From: Clostridium sp. CAG:167
GTDB lineage: Bacteria; Bacillota; Clostridia; Lachnospirales; Lachnospiraceae
Reading direction: 5' to 3'
Assembly (NCBI GenBank): GCA_000433735.1
Contig: HF998352.1
Span: 1 to 24,171 of the forward strand
DNA length: 24,171 nucleotides
Shown here: positions 1 to 6,775 of the stretch, piece after piece
Layout: each line of letters opens with the position of its first letter
Position numbering within the stretch: position 1 is the first letter of the stretch
Translations under genes and position numbers: made by a program
Notes under the pieces: generated by a model
Seen by the model: only the letters and a program-made list of their open reading frames with translations
Database searches by the model: none
What the model was told of the DNA's origin: nothing

Positions 1-15
1 CTATGATCTATAATT

Positions 16-159
16 TTATTTCAACTTATAATATTCCCGAGTACCACTGTACGGAGAATATTTAGCTGCATGTGACATCAATGGGCCTTTTCCCCATTTT
101 GAATATACCGTATATGATCCATCGCTACTAATCCTCCTTTGTTTCGTTCTATAAATCAT
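16..159 (-). CDS. Possible 47-residue ORF or gene remnant, unrecognised
   Basis: The minus strand can be read from ATG at 159 to TAA at 16. The last two thirds are protein-like, rich in Tyr, Ser, Gly and Lys, with SKWGKGP and KYSPYSGTR segments, and end in YYKLK. No ribosome binding site precedes the ATG, and the first codons fall inside the inverted repeat at 130-178. A good Shine-Dalgarno at 134-141 instead leads to an out-of-frame 14-codon ORF. It may be the C-terminal remnant of a small secreted peptide, or not a gene at all. I do not recognise a family. Confidence 0.2.
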   Translation of the reverse strand: MIYRTKQRRISSDGSYTVYSKWGKGPLMSHAAKYSPYSGTREYYKLK

Positions 160-178
160 AACGAAGCAAAGAAGGATT
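130..178. repeat. Imperfect inverted repeat, 19-bp arms, 11-nt loop
   Basis: The arms at 130-148 and 160-178 are complementary at 17 of 19 positions. It lies about 80 bp downstream of the stop codon of the DUF4367-like gene. It could end that transcript, but no T-run follows the stem directly on either strand; on the plus strand a T-rich stretch begins about 12 nt later. The rest of 1-257 shows nothing else convincing. Confidence 0.5.
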
Positions 179-257
179 TCTTGACAAACTTTTTTATTTT
201 ATTTAATTGCCAAAGTAAATTCCTGTAACCACCTGAAGTTACTTCAACAAATTTCTA

Positions 258-965
258 TTACTTATAAATATTCTCTGCCATTTTCTTCAAAAGTTCCTTC
301 GGATTTTCTATGTTCGTTGCATCTATCTGATACGAATATTTAGCATCATCCCACGCAATCCACATTTCATCCCCCTTTGTGTAGTATGTGCACTCATAAC
401 CACACAGGCTGTCTACTTCCTTTTTCGTGTACTCGGCATCCGTCAAAACCACTTCCCCTTCATGTATTACGGTCCTCATATATTGCAGATACTTATTTCC
501 CTTTTTCCACTCCAGATACAGTGCTCCTGTATCTTTTGACTCCTGGTACACAGTCTGCGGCATGCCTTCCGGCTCAACAGACGGAACTTTTTTCTTTGCC
601 TTCACAAGTTTTTGAGACTTTACCGCCTCTTCATCCAGTCCTTTGTAAGATCGGGATTCCATCTTGTACTCCGACACATACGAGGTGATGTACTTCCACG
701 GATTGATGCCAAATATTTTCGCACTTACCTGGTTCGCTGCAAAAAGTCCCGCCACGATCGCCACAACAGCAGCTATTTTGCGCACTGCATATGCCAGGTG
801 CAGATGCTTCCCGAAATACTTTTCACCCCAGAAGATTTTCTTCATTTTTCTGTGAAATCTCTTGGAAAATTCATGTCCGTACCCAGCCAGTTCTCTTTCA
901 TCCAGCGCTTTCATCTCTTCTGTTATATACCCCAGCAGGTAATACCGGATTTCCTGATCATTCAT
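258..965 (-). CDS. Membrane-anchored DUF4367-like protein, likely anti-sigma partner
   Basis: The 235-residue protein has a cytoplasmic N-terminal region (1-60), one membrane segment at about 63-80, and an extracytoplasmic C-terminal domain (about 145-235). The C-terminal domain has a VIHEGEVVLTDAEYT stretch, conserved GYE and W residues and a YSYQIDA strand. This layout fits the DUF4367 proteins encoded after ECF sigma factors in Clostridia. Its start overlaps the end of the upstream sigma gene by 8 nt (958-965), which implies translational coupling. By context it probably holds the sigma factor inactive until an envelope signal is sensed. That role is inferred; no zinc-type anti-sigma motif (HxxxCxxC) is visible. 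Confidence 0.75.
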   Translation of the reverse strand: MNDQEIRYYLLGYITEEMKALDERELAGYGHEFSKRFHRKMKKIFWGEKYFGKHLHLAYAVRKIAAVVAIVAGLFAANQVSAKIFGINPWKYITSYVSEYKMESRSYKGLDEEAVKSQKLVKAKKKVPSVEPEGMPQTVYQESKDTGALYLEWKKGNKYLQYMRTVIHEGEVVLTDAEYTKKEVDSLCGYECTYYTKGDEMWIAWDDAKYSYQIDATNIENPKELLKKMAENIYK

Positions 966-1491
966 GAAACTTCATCTCCTCTCTGAGTTTTTTTCGTGCT
1001 CTGGAAAGTCGCTGCATCACAGCACTTTCTTTCATCTCCAGGAGGTCTGCTATCTCTTTTCCTGTGAGACCGTTCACATAGTGAAGGATCAAAACCTCAC
1101 TGTATTGTTTCGGCAGATTGCGCATTGTCTCGTATAATTCTACATTTTCCAATGCCTTGTCCCGGGTAGAAAAAAACGGGGAACTTTCATAATCTGCCAG
1201 GGAAACATATCTGTGGACCCGTTTTTTATTCTTGCGGTACAGATCGATTGCTGCCCTTTCAGTTACTATAACGATAAAACTCCGTGTTTCATGACAATCA
1301 ATTTTATTTATTTTTTCCAGATGCCCTATGATCTTCTCCCAGGACCTGGCTACAGCGTCCTCTGCGTCCTGAACATGATTCAGGACCCCATACGCCACAC
1401 TATACATCAGAGAATTATACATTTCGTATAATTTCTCAACCTTTCTCTTGTCCTCCGGCGAATCCACCATAGCCATTAACATACATAGCAT
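958..1491 (-). CDS. ECF-family RNA polymerase sigma factor
   Basis: A 177-residue sigma-70 family protein made of regions 2 and 4 only, as in ECF sigmas. Region 2 covers about 20-95, with the DAEDAVARSWEKI and AAIDLYRK stretches. Region 4 covers about 120-175, with LPKQYSEVLILHYVNGLTGKEIA and a recognition helix around ESAVMQRLSRARKKL. The first ATG (1491) is chosen because GAGGTGG lies 9 nt upstream. The gene begins 42 nt after the stop of the zinc-ribbon protein gene, and its end overlaps the DUF4367-like gene. The three probably form one transcription unit. The target promoters cannot be read from this sequence. Confidence 0.88.
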   Translation of the reverse strand: MLCMLMAMVDSPEDKRKVEKLYEMYNSLMYSVAYGVLNHVQDAEDAVARSWEKIIGHLEKINKIDCHETRSFIVIVTERAAIDLYRKNKKRVHRYVSLADYESSPFFSTRDKALENVELYETMRNLPKQYSEVLILHYVNGLTGKEIADLLEMKESAVMQRLSRARKKLREEMKFHE

Positions 1492-1533
1492 GTGCTGTAA
1501 CCACCTCTTTTCCTACGATTTTCCCGGGCAAAA

Positions 1534-2061
1534 TCATTCTTTCTGTTTCAACTGCTGATAACATTTGTCCTTTTTCTTCATTTCACGGTACCCCGGATCC
1601 AGGATAAAAAACGGGATCCATCCCAGCAGCAAAAAACCAAATACCCAGGGCAGTACTAAAACATCCTTCATTTTCGTAACGATCATCAGGTTGATGGTTC
1701 CCACTGTCATTAAAACAGCCCAGAAAAGTGCCAGAAAATGCCGTATTGTCCGTTTTGGCAGTTCAATCTGGTCTTTGGTAAAATCTTCCTTCACGATTTT
1801 GTCAGGAAACTCCCCCGCCTCCACTTTCGCCATCTGGCGGCTGTGGATTTTTTTATATTTATCTGCAGAAATCAGCCTGACACCCTGGCACACATCGCAC
1901 ACACTGGTATACTTGTCGTTTCGTGTCCACAGTGTTTTTCCCTTTATTTTTGTCAGGCAGCGGATGGTGTACAGATGATGGCTGGTTTTCTTTCCACAGC
2001 CCTGGCACTCTTCTTCTCCCTGCCACAGATCCTTCCAGACTACATATTCTTTTTCAAACAT
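1534..2061 (-). CDS. Zinc-ribbon protein with two membrane helices, function unknown
   Basis: A 175-residue protein. Its N-terminal half has two CxxC pairs, C19-QG-C22 and C55-DV-C58, spaced as in a treble-clef or zinc-ribbon fold. Two hydrophobic segments follow at about 108-128 and 133-153, then a short Lys-rich tail. The start at 2061 has AGGGGGAG four nt upstream. A longer reading frame back to 2115 would begin upstream of the apparent promoter and is rejected. It is the first gene of the operon with the ECF sigma factor, so it may act in the same envelope response. I do not recognise a named family. Confidence 0.7.
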   Translation of the reverse strand: MFEKEYVVWKDLWQGEEECQGCGKKTSHHLYTIRCLTKIKGKTLWTRNDKYTSVCDVCQGVRLISADKYKKIHSRQMAKVEAGEFPDKIVKEDFTKDQIELPKRTIRHFLALFWAVLMTVGTINLMIVTKMKDVLVLPWVFGFLLLGWIPFFILDPGYREMKKKDKCYQQLKQKE

Positions 2062-2086
2062 ACTTCTCCCCCTGGTGTTTTTTTTA

Positions 2087-2115
2087 ATTCTACCATAAAA
2101 CAGGCAGGATAACAA
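2087..2115 (-). promoter_or_regulatory. SigA-type promoter of the zinc-ribbon/ECF operon
   Basis: On the minus strand TTGTTA (2115-2110), 17 bp and TAGAAT (2092-2087) lie about 26 bp upstream of the chosen start codon. This leaves a leader of about 20 nt that contains the ribosome binding site. Confidence 0.55.
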
Positions 2116-2130
2116 TTTTCAAAAGGCTTT

Positions 2131-2186
2131 CAAAAATAAAAAAGCCTGCCTGTGCAGCGCAACACTATAACTGCTCAGACACAGGC
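2131..2186 (-). terminator. Rho-independent terminator after agrB
   Basis: On the minus strand the arms GCCTGTG (2086-side numbering 2186-2180) and CACAGGC (2154-2148) flank a 25-nt loop with some internal pairing. The stem is followed by a GGC and a T-rich run. It separates agrDB from the next operon, whose promoter lies just beyond. Confidence 0.6.
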
Positions 2187-2229
2187 AAACTTTTTCATCA
2201 CATTTATGGATTTCCCTTAGTCTTCCAGA

Positions 2230-2796
2230 CTATCGTTTCTCTCTCATCTGCTGGATACCGGCCAGCACCTGGGTAGATGCCGCCAGTACCAGTGCCAGAC
2301 CTACAGCCGATGCCAGTATGTCCTGATGCGCATACCGCAGCATAACATATGCGGTAAACGCCACCACACTAAGCCATCTTACCATCTGTCTGCAATCCCT
2401 TTTTTCCTCCAGGGTTAATCGCCGGTTCTCCGAGTCAATCGGACTATTTATCCAGATTTCTACCCCCGCTGCTACGATCATAGGTGTCAGCACAGCAAAT
2501 GGTATCACCACCCATTGCGCCAGACAACTGCCTGTCACCATAGCCACACTGGAACTGATCATACATACCCAGGTACGCTTCGCGTGATATCCTCCACCAA
2601 ATTTTCTGATAAGCATAAAAGCCAGCGTAAAACACACACATGCCGCCAGCATATGTAATAAAATACTCAGCAACACAGATATCACAAAGGGTATGGCTGT
2701 TACAAAAAAGCACTGGACTGCATATTCGTACAATTCCCGCTGTGTGGGAGATATAACCTTCTGTCCAATGATCCAATCAACTATTTTTGTTAACAT
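2230..2796 (-). CDS. agrB: AgrB-type peptide-processing membrane protease
   Basis: A 188-residue integral membrane protein of the accessory gene regulator B family. The hallmark RKFGGGYHAKRTWVC is present, giving the expected catalytic pair His71 and Cys78. Several hydrophobic segments surround it (about 30-62, 78-112, 140-180), and IDSENRRLTLEE matches the cytoplasmic loop region. AgrB enzymes cut the C-terminal tail of AgrD and form a thiolactone ring on the peptide. The gene begins 12 nt after the agrD stop codon, on the same strand. Length is normal for the family. Divergent genes encode the likely receptor kinase and response regulator. Confidence 0.93.
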   Translation of the reverse strand: MLTKIVDWIIGQKVISPTQRELYEYAVQCFFVTAIPFVISVLLSILLHMLAACVCFTLAFMLIRKFGGGYHAKRTWVCMISSSVAMVTGSCLAQWVVIPFAVLTPMIVAAGVEIWINSPIDSENRRLTLEEKRDCRQMVRWLSVVAFTAYVMLRYAHQDILASAVGLALVLAASTQVLAGIQQMREKR

Positions 2797-2808
2797 CTGT
2801 TATACTTT

Positions 2809-2967
2809 TTAGTTCCTTTTACTCTTTTTAAATTCAGACAACTGTGAAGGTGCCTTTGGCTGACTGAAGAAACTGCAGGCACCTGAATGAGCCTGAGCGG
2901 TCAGCACCATATCCAATCCTCTTGCAACTGTTTTTGCCATTTCCTGCTTTACTTTGTTTCTTTTCAT
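2809..2967 (-). CDS. agrD: AgrD-type cyclic lactone autoinducer precursor
   Basis: A 52-residue ORF directly upstream of agrB and too short for ordinary gene calling. It has a basic amphipathic leader (1-24), then a Ser-Gly-Ala stretch and Cys31 within ACSFFSQPKAP, then a charged tail ending in KKSKRN. The layout of a Cys, four residues, then a Q-P-K-x-P conserved tail is that of AgrD. The expected ring is C31-S-F-F-S35, closed as a thiolactone and cut before Gln36; the exposed N-terminal tail length cannot be read. AAGGAG lies about 10 nt before the ATG at 2967. Recognition rests on sequence pattern and position, and ring size is inferred from the family. Confidence 0.88.
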   Translation of the reverse strand: MKRNKVKQEMAKTVARGLDMVLTAQAHSGACSFFSQPKAPSQLSEFKKSKRN

Positions 2968-3015
2968 TTAATCATTGCTCCTTTTAATAAAATAATCCAT
3001 AAATGCTATAATCCC

Positions 3016-3044
3016 ATATTACTCCATGAACAGCTGATTTTCGA
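3016..3044 (-). promoter_or_regulatory. Candidate agrDB promoter
   Basis: On the minus strand TAATAT (3021-3016) is preceded at 17 bp by TCGAAA (3044-3039), a poor -35 box. The predicted transcript starts near 3009 and gives a leader of about 42 nt. A weak -35 is common in promoters that need an activator; the CCAGTG repeats lie just upstream. Confidence 0.4.
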
Positions 3045-3056
3045 CAGTCTGCGCAC

Positions 3057-3083
3057 CACTGGTGCCAAATTTGACTTCACTGG
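3057..3083. promoter_or_regulatory. CCAGTG direct repeats at 21-bp spacing, candidate LytTR operator
   Basis: CCAGTG occurs on the minus strand at 3083-3078 and again at 3062-3057, exactly two helical turns apart. The centre is about 60 bp upstream of the predicted agrD start. LytTR regulators such as AgrA and VirR bind short direct repeats spaced about 21-22 bp apart in this position. The proximal copy also sits in a perfect 13-bp palindrome, GCACCACTGGTGC (3053-3065). Confidence 0.45.
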
Positions 3084-3122
3084 GCAAATTAATCGGTTTT
3101 TGTCTCATTTTTCACGGTAACG

Positions 3123-3135
3123 CATGATTATCATG
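3123..3135. promoter_or_regulatory. Perfect 13-bp palindrome, candidate XRE operator
   Basis: CATGATTATCATG has arms CATGAT/ATCATG around a single central T. It lies in the region between the divergent agrDB and xre-agrAC units, where repressors of the XRE class usually bind. Binding is inferred from position and symmetry. Confidence 0.35.
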
Positions 3136-3151
3136 TATTACATTTATATTT

Positions 3152-3178
3152 TTACTCTTATAAAGCGTAATTACTCTT
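3152..3178. promoter_or_regulatory. TTACTCTT direct repeats upstream of the xre genes
   Basis: TTACTCTT occurs at 3152-3159 and 3171-3178, 19 bp apart. The repeat lies about 33-60 bp upstream of a good -10 box (TATAAT, 3211-3216) that has no recognisable -35. This suggests that a bound regulator recruits polymerase there. Confidence 0.35.
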
Positions 3179-3210
3179 TATTGATGTGAATATTCTCGGT
3201 TCACTGCCTT

Positions 3211-3216
3211 TATAAT
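3211..3216 (+). promoter_or_regulatory. Candidate -10 box of the xre-xre-agrAC unit
   Basis: A consensus TATAAT lies 41 bp upstream of the first xre start codon. No -35 hexamer is found at 16-18 bp; the nearest, TTGATG at 3181, is 24 bp away. The promoter is therefore likely activator-dependent, or it uses another upstream contact. Confidence 0.4.
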
Positions 3217-3256
3217 AATCGTAGAAATATTTTGGCATTTTTACAAAGGAGTATGT

Positions 3257-3628
3257 ATGAACCGACTACTACAGCTGCGGGAGAAAAGACATCTTTCTCA
3301 ACAGGAACTGGGAAAGATCTTAGGTGTATCCCAGCAACAACTAAGTAAATACGAAAGCGGACAGTCTCTGATGCACTCTGATTTTATCATTCAGTGTGCG
3401 GAGTTTTTCTCTGTTACAACGGATTATCTTCTGGGCGTAAATCTCTATGAGGAATCCGGCAACATCAGTTATGTTGCCTCACCGGATATGGCAGAAAATA
3501 TCAACCTGGAGCATAAATTAACTCATTTGTTCCGTTGTCTTCCTCAGAGCCTGAAAGAATATATCGTTCATTCAGAAGAATATCTGTTAGATAATTTTGT
3601 AAAAGAGGTAAAGGACGATTATATATGA
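3257..3628 (+). CDS. XRE-family helix-turn-helix regulator (first of two)
   Basis: A 123-residue protein with an N-terminal Cro/C1-type HTH at about 4-60. The motif reads LREKRHLSQQELGKILGVS, followed by the recognition helix QQQLSKYESGQ and a TDYLLG end. The C-terminal half (60-123) is alpha-helical in composition and has no recognised domain. AAAGGAG lies about 6 nt before the ATG. The stop overlaps the start of the next XRE gene in an ATGA arrangement, so the two are probably made together. Its position at the head of the operon with the agr kinase and regulator suggests control of the quorum-sensing locus. Confidence 0.85.
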   Translation: MNRLLQLREKRHLSQQELGKILGVSQQQLSKYESGQSLMHSDFIIQCAEFFSVTTDYLLGVNLYEESGNISYVASPDMAENINLEHKLTHLFRCLPQSLKEYIVHSEEYLLDNFVKEVKDDYI

Positions 3629-3981
3629 TGGAACAACATTATTTAGAGCTTGGTATGCGGATGCGCCTGCGCCGCCGTGAACTTCACCTGACCCAGAAAG
3701 AACTGGCGGCACTCTGTCATGTCTCTGCCAATCATATATCTGCTGTGGAATCAGCAAAAGAGAAACCCAGTCTGGATATGTTGATCCTTCTGTGCGATGC
3801 ACTCCGGACTACCCCTGATTTTCTGCTCCTTGGAAGCATCCATGCCAAAACAAATTCCCTGTCCAATCTTGCGGACAAGCTTCGCTTATGCTCCCCGCAG
3901 GACATTGCTCTTGCCAGCGAATTTATTGAACTGCTTATTACCCGCAACAGCAAAGCGTGGAACCGGGAAAACTACATCTGA
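3625..3981 (+). CDS. XRE-family helix-turn-helix regulator (second of two)
   Basis: A 118-residue protein with an N-terminal HTH at about 8-68. The motif is MRLRRRELHLTQKELAALC with recognition helix ANHISAVESAKEKPS, ending in a TPDFLLLGS stretch. The C-terminal 45 residues contain LSPQ-like helical sequence and may dimerise. The start may be at 3625 or at the next codon, 3628. It is not a close duplicate of the preceding gene beyond the HTH fold, so the pair may bind different sites. The 52-bp gap to the LytTR gene shows no clear promoter or terminator. Confidence 0.85.
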   Translation: MMEQHYLELGMRMRLRRRELHLTQKELAALCHVSANHISAVESAKEKPSLDMLILLCDALRTTPDFLLLGSIHAKTNSLSNLADKLRLCSPQDIALASEFIELLITRNSKAWNRENYI

Positions 3982-4033
3982 CCCAAATTTTTTACAACCA
4001 GGATAAAATATGTAACTAGGACGGTTTTTATAT

Positions 4034-4744
4034 ATGAGGATTATAATCTGTGATGATGACATCATTTTTGCCGATAAATTGCAAAAAGAGATTGGTTCTT
4101 TTTTTGCCCAACGCTCTCTGGCTCTGCCGGAGTTTGTTACATATCATACAGGCGAACAACTTTTAGAAGATACCGGCAGCAAGGATCTCATCTTTCTGGA
4201 TATGGAACTTCCGGGCATTGACGGCATTCTTGTTGGCCGTGAATTAAAAGCTCAGAATCCTTCTTCTATCATCTTTGTGATTACTTCTTTTTCTGAGTAT
4301 CTGGATGACGCCATGCGTTTTCATGTGTTCCGCTATCTGACCAAGCCGCTGGAAGTCCGCCGGCTGCACCGAAATCTTCTGGACGCACTGGATGTTTACA
4401 GCCGCACCAGCCAGACGGTCCTGGTGGAAACAACGGACGATGGCTTTTTCAAGGTGGCTGTGTCGGATATTATTTTTCTGGAAGCCCACGACCATATGGT
4501 AACGATCTACACCACGGACCGTGCCTTTTCCTCTTCCCGCCCGATGCAGTACTGGCGCAGTCTGCTGCCTGTAAACTGCTTTTTCCAGACTCACCGGAGC
4601 TATCTGGTAAATATGCGGTTTGTCACCTCTTTTGACCACTGCGATATTCTTCTGTGTCAGGGACAGTATAAAGCATATCTTACCAAACGAAAATACACGG
4701 AATTCAAAAAGCAATACATGCTCTACCTGGAGAGCCAGCGATAA
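4034..4744 (+). CDS. AgrA-type LytTR response regulator
   Basis: A 236-residue two-domain regulator. The receiver domain (1-120) has the acidic cluster Asp7-Asp9, the phospho-acceptor Asp56 in FLDMELPG, Thr84 and Lys104 (YLTKP). The LytTR DNA-binding domain (about 130-236) includes the typical FFQTHRSYLVNM segment and a basic end, KRKYTEFKKQY. It should be phosphorylated by the kinase encoded 20 bp downstream and bind direct repeats at the agrDB promoter. AGGA lies 11 nt before the ATG, a rather long spacing. Family assignment is firm; the AgrA role rests on the neighbouring agrD, agrB and kinase genes. Confidence 0.92.
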   Translation: MRIIICDDDIIFADKLQKEIGSFFAQRSLALPEFVTYHTGEQLLEDTGSKDLIFLDMELPGIDGILVGRELKAQNPSSIIFVITSFSEYLDDAMRFHVFRYLTKPLEVRRLHRNLLDALDVYSRTSQTVLVETTDDGFFKVAVSDIIFLEAHDHMVTIYTTDRAFSSSRPMQYWRSLLPVNCFFQTHRSYLVNMRFVTSFDHCDILLCQGQYKAYLTKRKYTEFKKQYMLYLESQR

Positions 4745-4764
4745 AATCATAAGGAGCCTGCCCC

Positions 4765-6072
4765 ATGAACATGACTATTTTCTATCTTTTTATTTACTGT
4801 ATGGAAGGATTTATCTTTTTCTTGTATGCAGACCGGATTTTTACAGTTGGCAAAAGCCGCCATGCCTGCCTTCTGGGGACCTGTGTGCTTTACGGACTTT
4901 TGTTTCTTTTTTCTTTCTCAGACTTGGTCTGGTTAAAAACAATCTCCTTCTTTTTCGCCAACTTTCTGTGCCTGTTTTTACTTTTTCGCATCAAATGGTA
5001 CACGGCCTTGTTCCACACGGCTTTTCTTACCGCTGTCATGGGAAGCAGTGAAGTGATCGTCATGGGCCTCAACACAAGATTGTATGCAGCCTTTCACACT
5101 GCCAAAACCTACACGCCGGATACCGTGTTTCTTATATTGAGTTCCAAACTACTGTATCTTTTGATCACTCAGCTGGCGATCTTCTTTTTCCATAAAACAA
5201 AAGACCAGGACAGACGGCCGGATCCGGATGAACTGATCCTGAATATGATCCCCCTTCTTTCCATTACGGTGTATCTTACGCTTGGTATCATTTCCGGTTT
5301 TTACACCTTTCCCTCCCTGCTGCAGGGGATGATCACCATCAGCGGCATTTTTCTCCTACTTATCAACTTTCTCATCTTCTGGGTTTATCAGCGGAGCAAG
5401 AAGAAAAATGAGGAATATACCGCCATGCAATTACAGATCCAGCAGGAAAAGGACCAGACCGAGTATTATCAGATGCTGGCCAGACACGATGAAAGCCAGA
5501 AAATCCTCATTCACGACATAAAACACCATCTGCAGGCCATTGACGACCTCAGTGACTCCCAGTCCTGTGAGAAAATCCATACTTATGTGCAGAACCTTCT
5601 CCGGACTTCCTATCAGGATCAGGTAAAGGTCAGCGACAACCACTTTCTAAACCTGATCCTAAGCCGTTACATCCAGTTGTGCCGTGATCAAAACATCGCA
5701 TTTGAGACGGACATTCGTGCCGGTCTCCTTGGCTTTCTGGATTACCAGGATATGACAGCTCTTTTTACCAATCTGCTGGACAATGCAGTGGCCTCTGCCA
5801 GTGAGATGGAATCCTCTTCTTTTATCGATCTTCGGATCCGCCATCTGCCGGAGTCTTCCTGCACGCTGATTTCCCTGATCAACAGCTGTCCTTCTTCTCC
5901 TTATGACGCTCTGACCGGGACGCTGAGTACGAAAAAGAAAAATAAAATGCGCCATGGCTACGGCATGAGAAGTGTCTCTCGCGTAGTCAAGGCGCATCAG
6001 GGGAATATGGATTTATACTATGACGATGAAAGCAAAACCTTTCATACTACCGTTCAGTTTCCGGATGAATGA
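4765..6072 (+). CDS. AgrC-type sensor histidine kinase
   Basis: A 435-residue membrane kinase. About six hydrophobic segments fill residues 1-208, followed by a coiled-coil linker (211-245). The H-box is LIHDIKHHLQ with His250 as phospho-acceptor. A GHKL-type ATPase domain follows, with the N-box around Asn336 and Asn340 (FTNLLDNAVAS) and the G-box HGYGMRS (397-403). It should bind the AgrD-derived peptide outside and signal to the LytTR regulator. AAGGAG precedes the start. The stop codon at 6070-6072 directly abuts the stop of the convergent hsp20 gene, with no terminator between them. Confidence 0.92.
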   Translation: MNMTIFYLFIYCMEGFIFFLYADRIFTVGKSRHACLLGTCVLYGLLFLFSFSDLVWLKTISFFFANFLCLFLLFRIKWYTALFHTAFLTAVMGSSEVIVMGLNTRLYAAFHTAKTYTPDTVFLILSSKLLYLLITQLAIFFFHKTKDQDRRPDPDELILNMIPLLSITVYLTLGIISGFYTFPSLLQGMITISGIFLLLINFLIFWVYQRSKKKNEEYTAMQLQIQQEKDQTEYYQMLARHDESQKILIHDIKHHLQAIDDLSDSQSCEKIHTYVQNLLRTSYQDQVKVSDNHFLNLILSRYIQLCRDQNIAFETDIRAGLLGFLDYQDMTALFTNLLDNAVASASEMESSSFIDLRIRHLPESSCTLISLINSCPSSPYDALTGTLSTKKKNKMRHGYGMRSVSRVVKAHQGNMDLYYDDESKTFHTTVQFPDE

Positions 6073-6537
6073 TCATCCTTCAATGGCAATATATTTGTTC
6101 TGCTCCACTGCCTTTTCCGGTGCTTTCTTCGGTACAAACAGTTTCAAAATACCGTGCTTGAACTCACCTTTTACATCTTCCTGTTTTACAGCTTCTCCTA
6201 CATAGAAGCTTCTCTCACAGGATCCGGCATAACGCTCTTTGCGGATGTAGCGGCCGCTTTCTTTGTCTTTCTCGTCCTTATCCAGACCTTTGGCAGCACT
6301 GATAGTCAGGTAGCCGTTCTCCAGAGATGCTTTCACCTCATCTTTGGTAAATCCAGGCAGATCCATTACCAGTTCAAAGCCGTCATCCTTTTCTTTAATG
6401 TCGGTCTTCATAACGCGGCCGGCATGTTTGCCATACAATTTTTTCTCAATATCCTTGCTGCCCTTGTCAGCATAGAATGGGAAATCATCAAACCAGTCAT
6501 CAAACAAATTCTCTCCAAAAATACTAGGCATCAACAT
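6073..6537 (-). CDS. Small heat shock protein, Hsp20/alpha-crystallin family
   Basis: A 154-residue cytoplasmic holdase. The alpha-crystallin domain spans about 43-145. It begins at KTDIKEKDDGFELVMDLPGF, has GYLTI in the middle, and ends with the conserved GILKLFVPK. A short N-terminal arm with a Phe/Asp-rich stretch (FDDWFDDFPF) is typical of clostridial members. The start at 6537 follows AAAGGAGAG at normal spacing. Transcription comes from a strong SigA promoter overlapped by a CIRCE operator (6657-6683), so the HrcA repressor probably controls it. The leader is about 98 nt. Confidence 0.95.
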   Translation of the reverse strand: MLMPSIFGENLFDDWFDDFPFYADKGSKDIEKKLYGKHAGRVMKTDIKEKDDGFELVMDLPGFTKDEVKASLENGYLTISAAKGLDKDEKDKESGRYIRKERYAGSCERSFYVGEAVKQEDVKGEFKHGILKLFVPKKAPEKAVEQNKYIAIEG

Positions 6538-6640
6538 AAGTCATCTCTCCTTTTTCTACAAATGCTTCATTACCTTGTTTCATGGAACCGGGTGGGGATT
6601 TCAGTCACCCTTTTTGTTTCCCTTCCTTTGTTCTAACTAT

Positions 6641-6669
6641 GTTATAGCACCATTTGTTAGCACTGTCAA
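6641..6669 (-). promoter_or_regulatory. SigA promoter of hsp20
   Basis: On the minus strand a perfect TTGACA (6669-6664), a 17-bp spacer and TATAAC (6646-6641) form the promoter. The -35 box lies inside the CIRCE element. Confidence 0.8.
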
Positions 6670-6683
6670 CCCTCGAGTGCTAA
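6657..6683. promoter_or_regulatory. CIRCE operator (HrcA binding site)
   Basis: TTAGCACTG, a 9-nt spacer and GAGTGCTAA match the CIRCE consensus TTAGCACTC-N9-GAGTGCTAA with one mismatch. The operator overlaps the -35 box of hsp20 and lies 16 bp from the -35 box of the divergent PH-domain gene. Confidence 0.92.
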
Positions 6684-6698
6684 TTTTTTGAAATATTT

Positions 6699-6727
6699 TT
6701 GCAATCTGTCTTATTTTCCGTTATACT
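6699..6727 (+). promoter_or_regulatory. SigA promoter of the PH-domain gene
   Basis: TTGCAA (6699-6704), a 17-bp spacer and TATACT (6722-6727), about 48 bp upstream of the start codon at 6776. A second -10-like TATAAT follows at 6727-6732. Confidence 0.65.
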
Positions 6728-6775
6728 ATAATAAATTATGCAGTAACAAAACATATTAAAATGGAGGGTATCACA

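Noticed and set aside
2887..3120. 77-codon plus-strand ORF over agrD and its upstream region
   Set aside because: It runs antisense to agrD, has no ribosome binding site and shows no domain.
3181..3216. TTGATG/TATAAT as the xre promoter
   Set aside because: The spacer is 24 bp, too long for SigA; only the -10 box is reported.
6538..6640. RNA thermometer in the hsp20 leader
   Set aside because: The leader has a small GGGTG/CACCC hairpin, but nothing complementary to the AAGGAG ribosome binding site is visible, so occlusion at low temperature is not supported.
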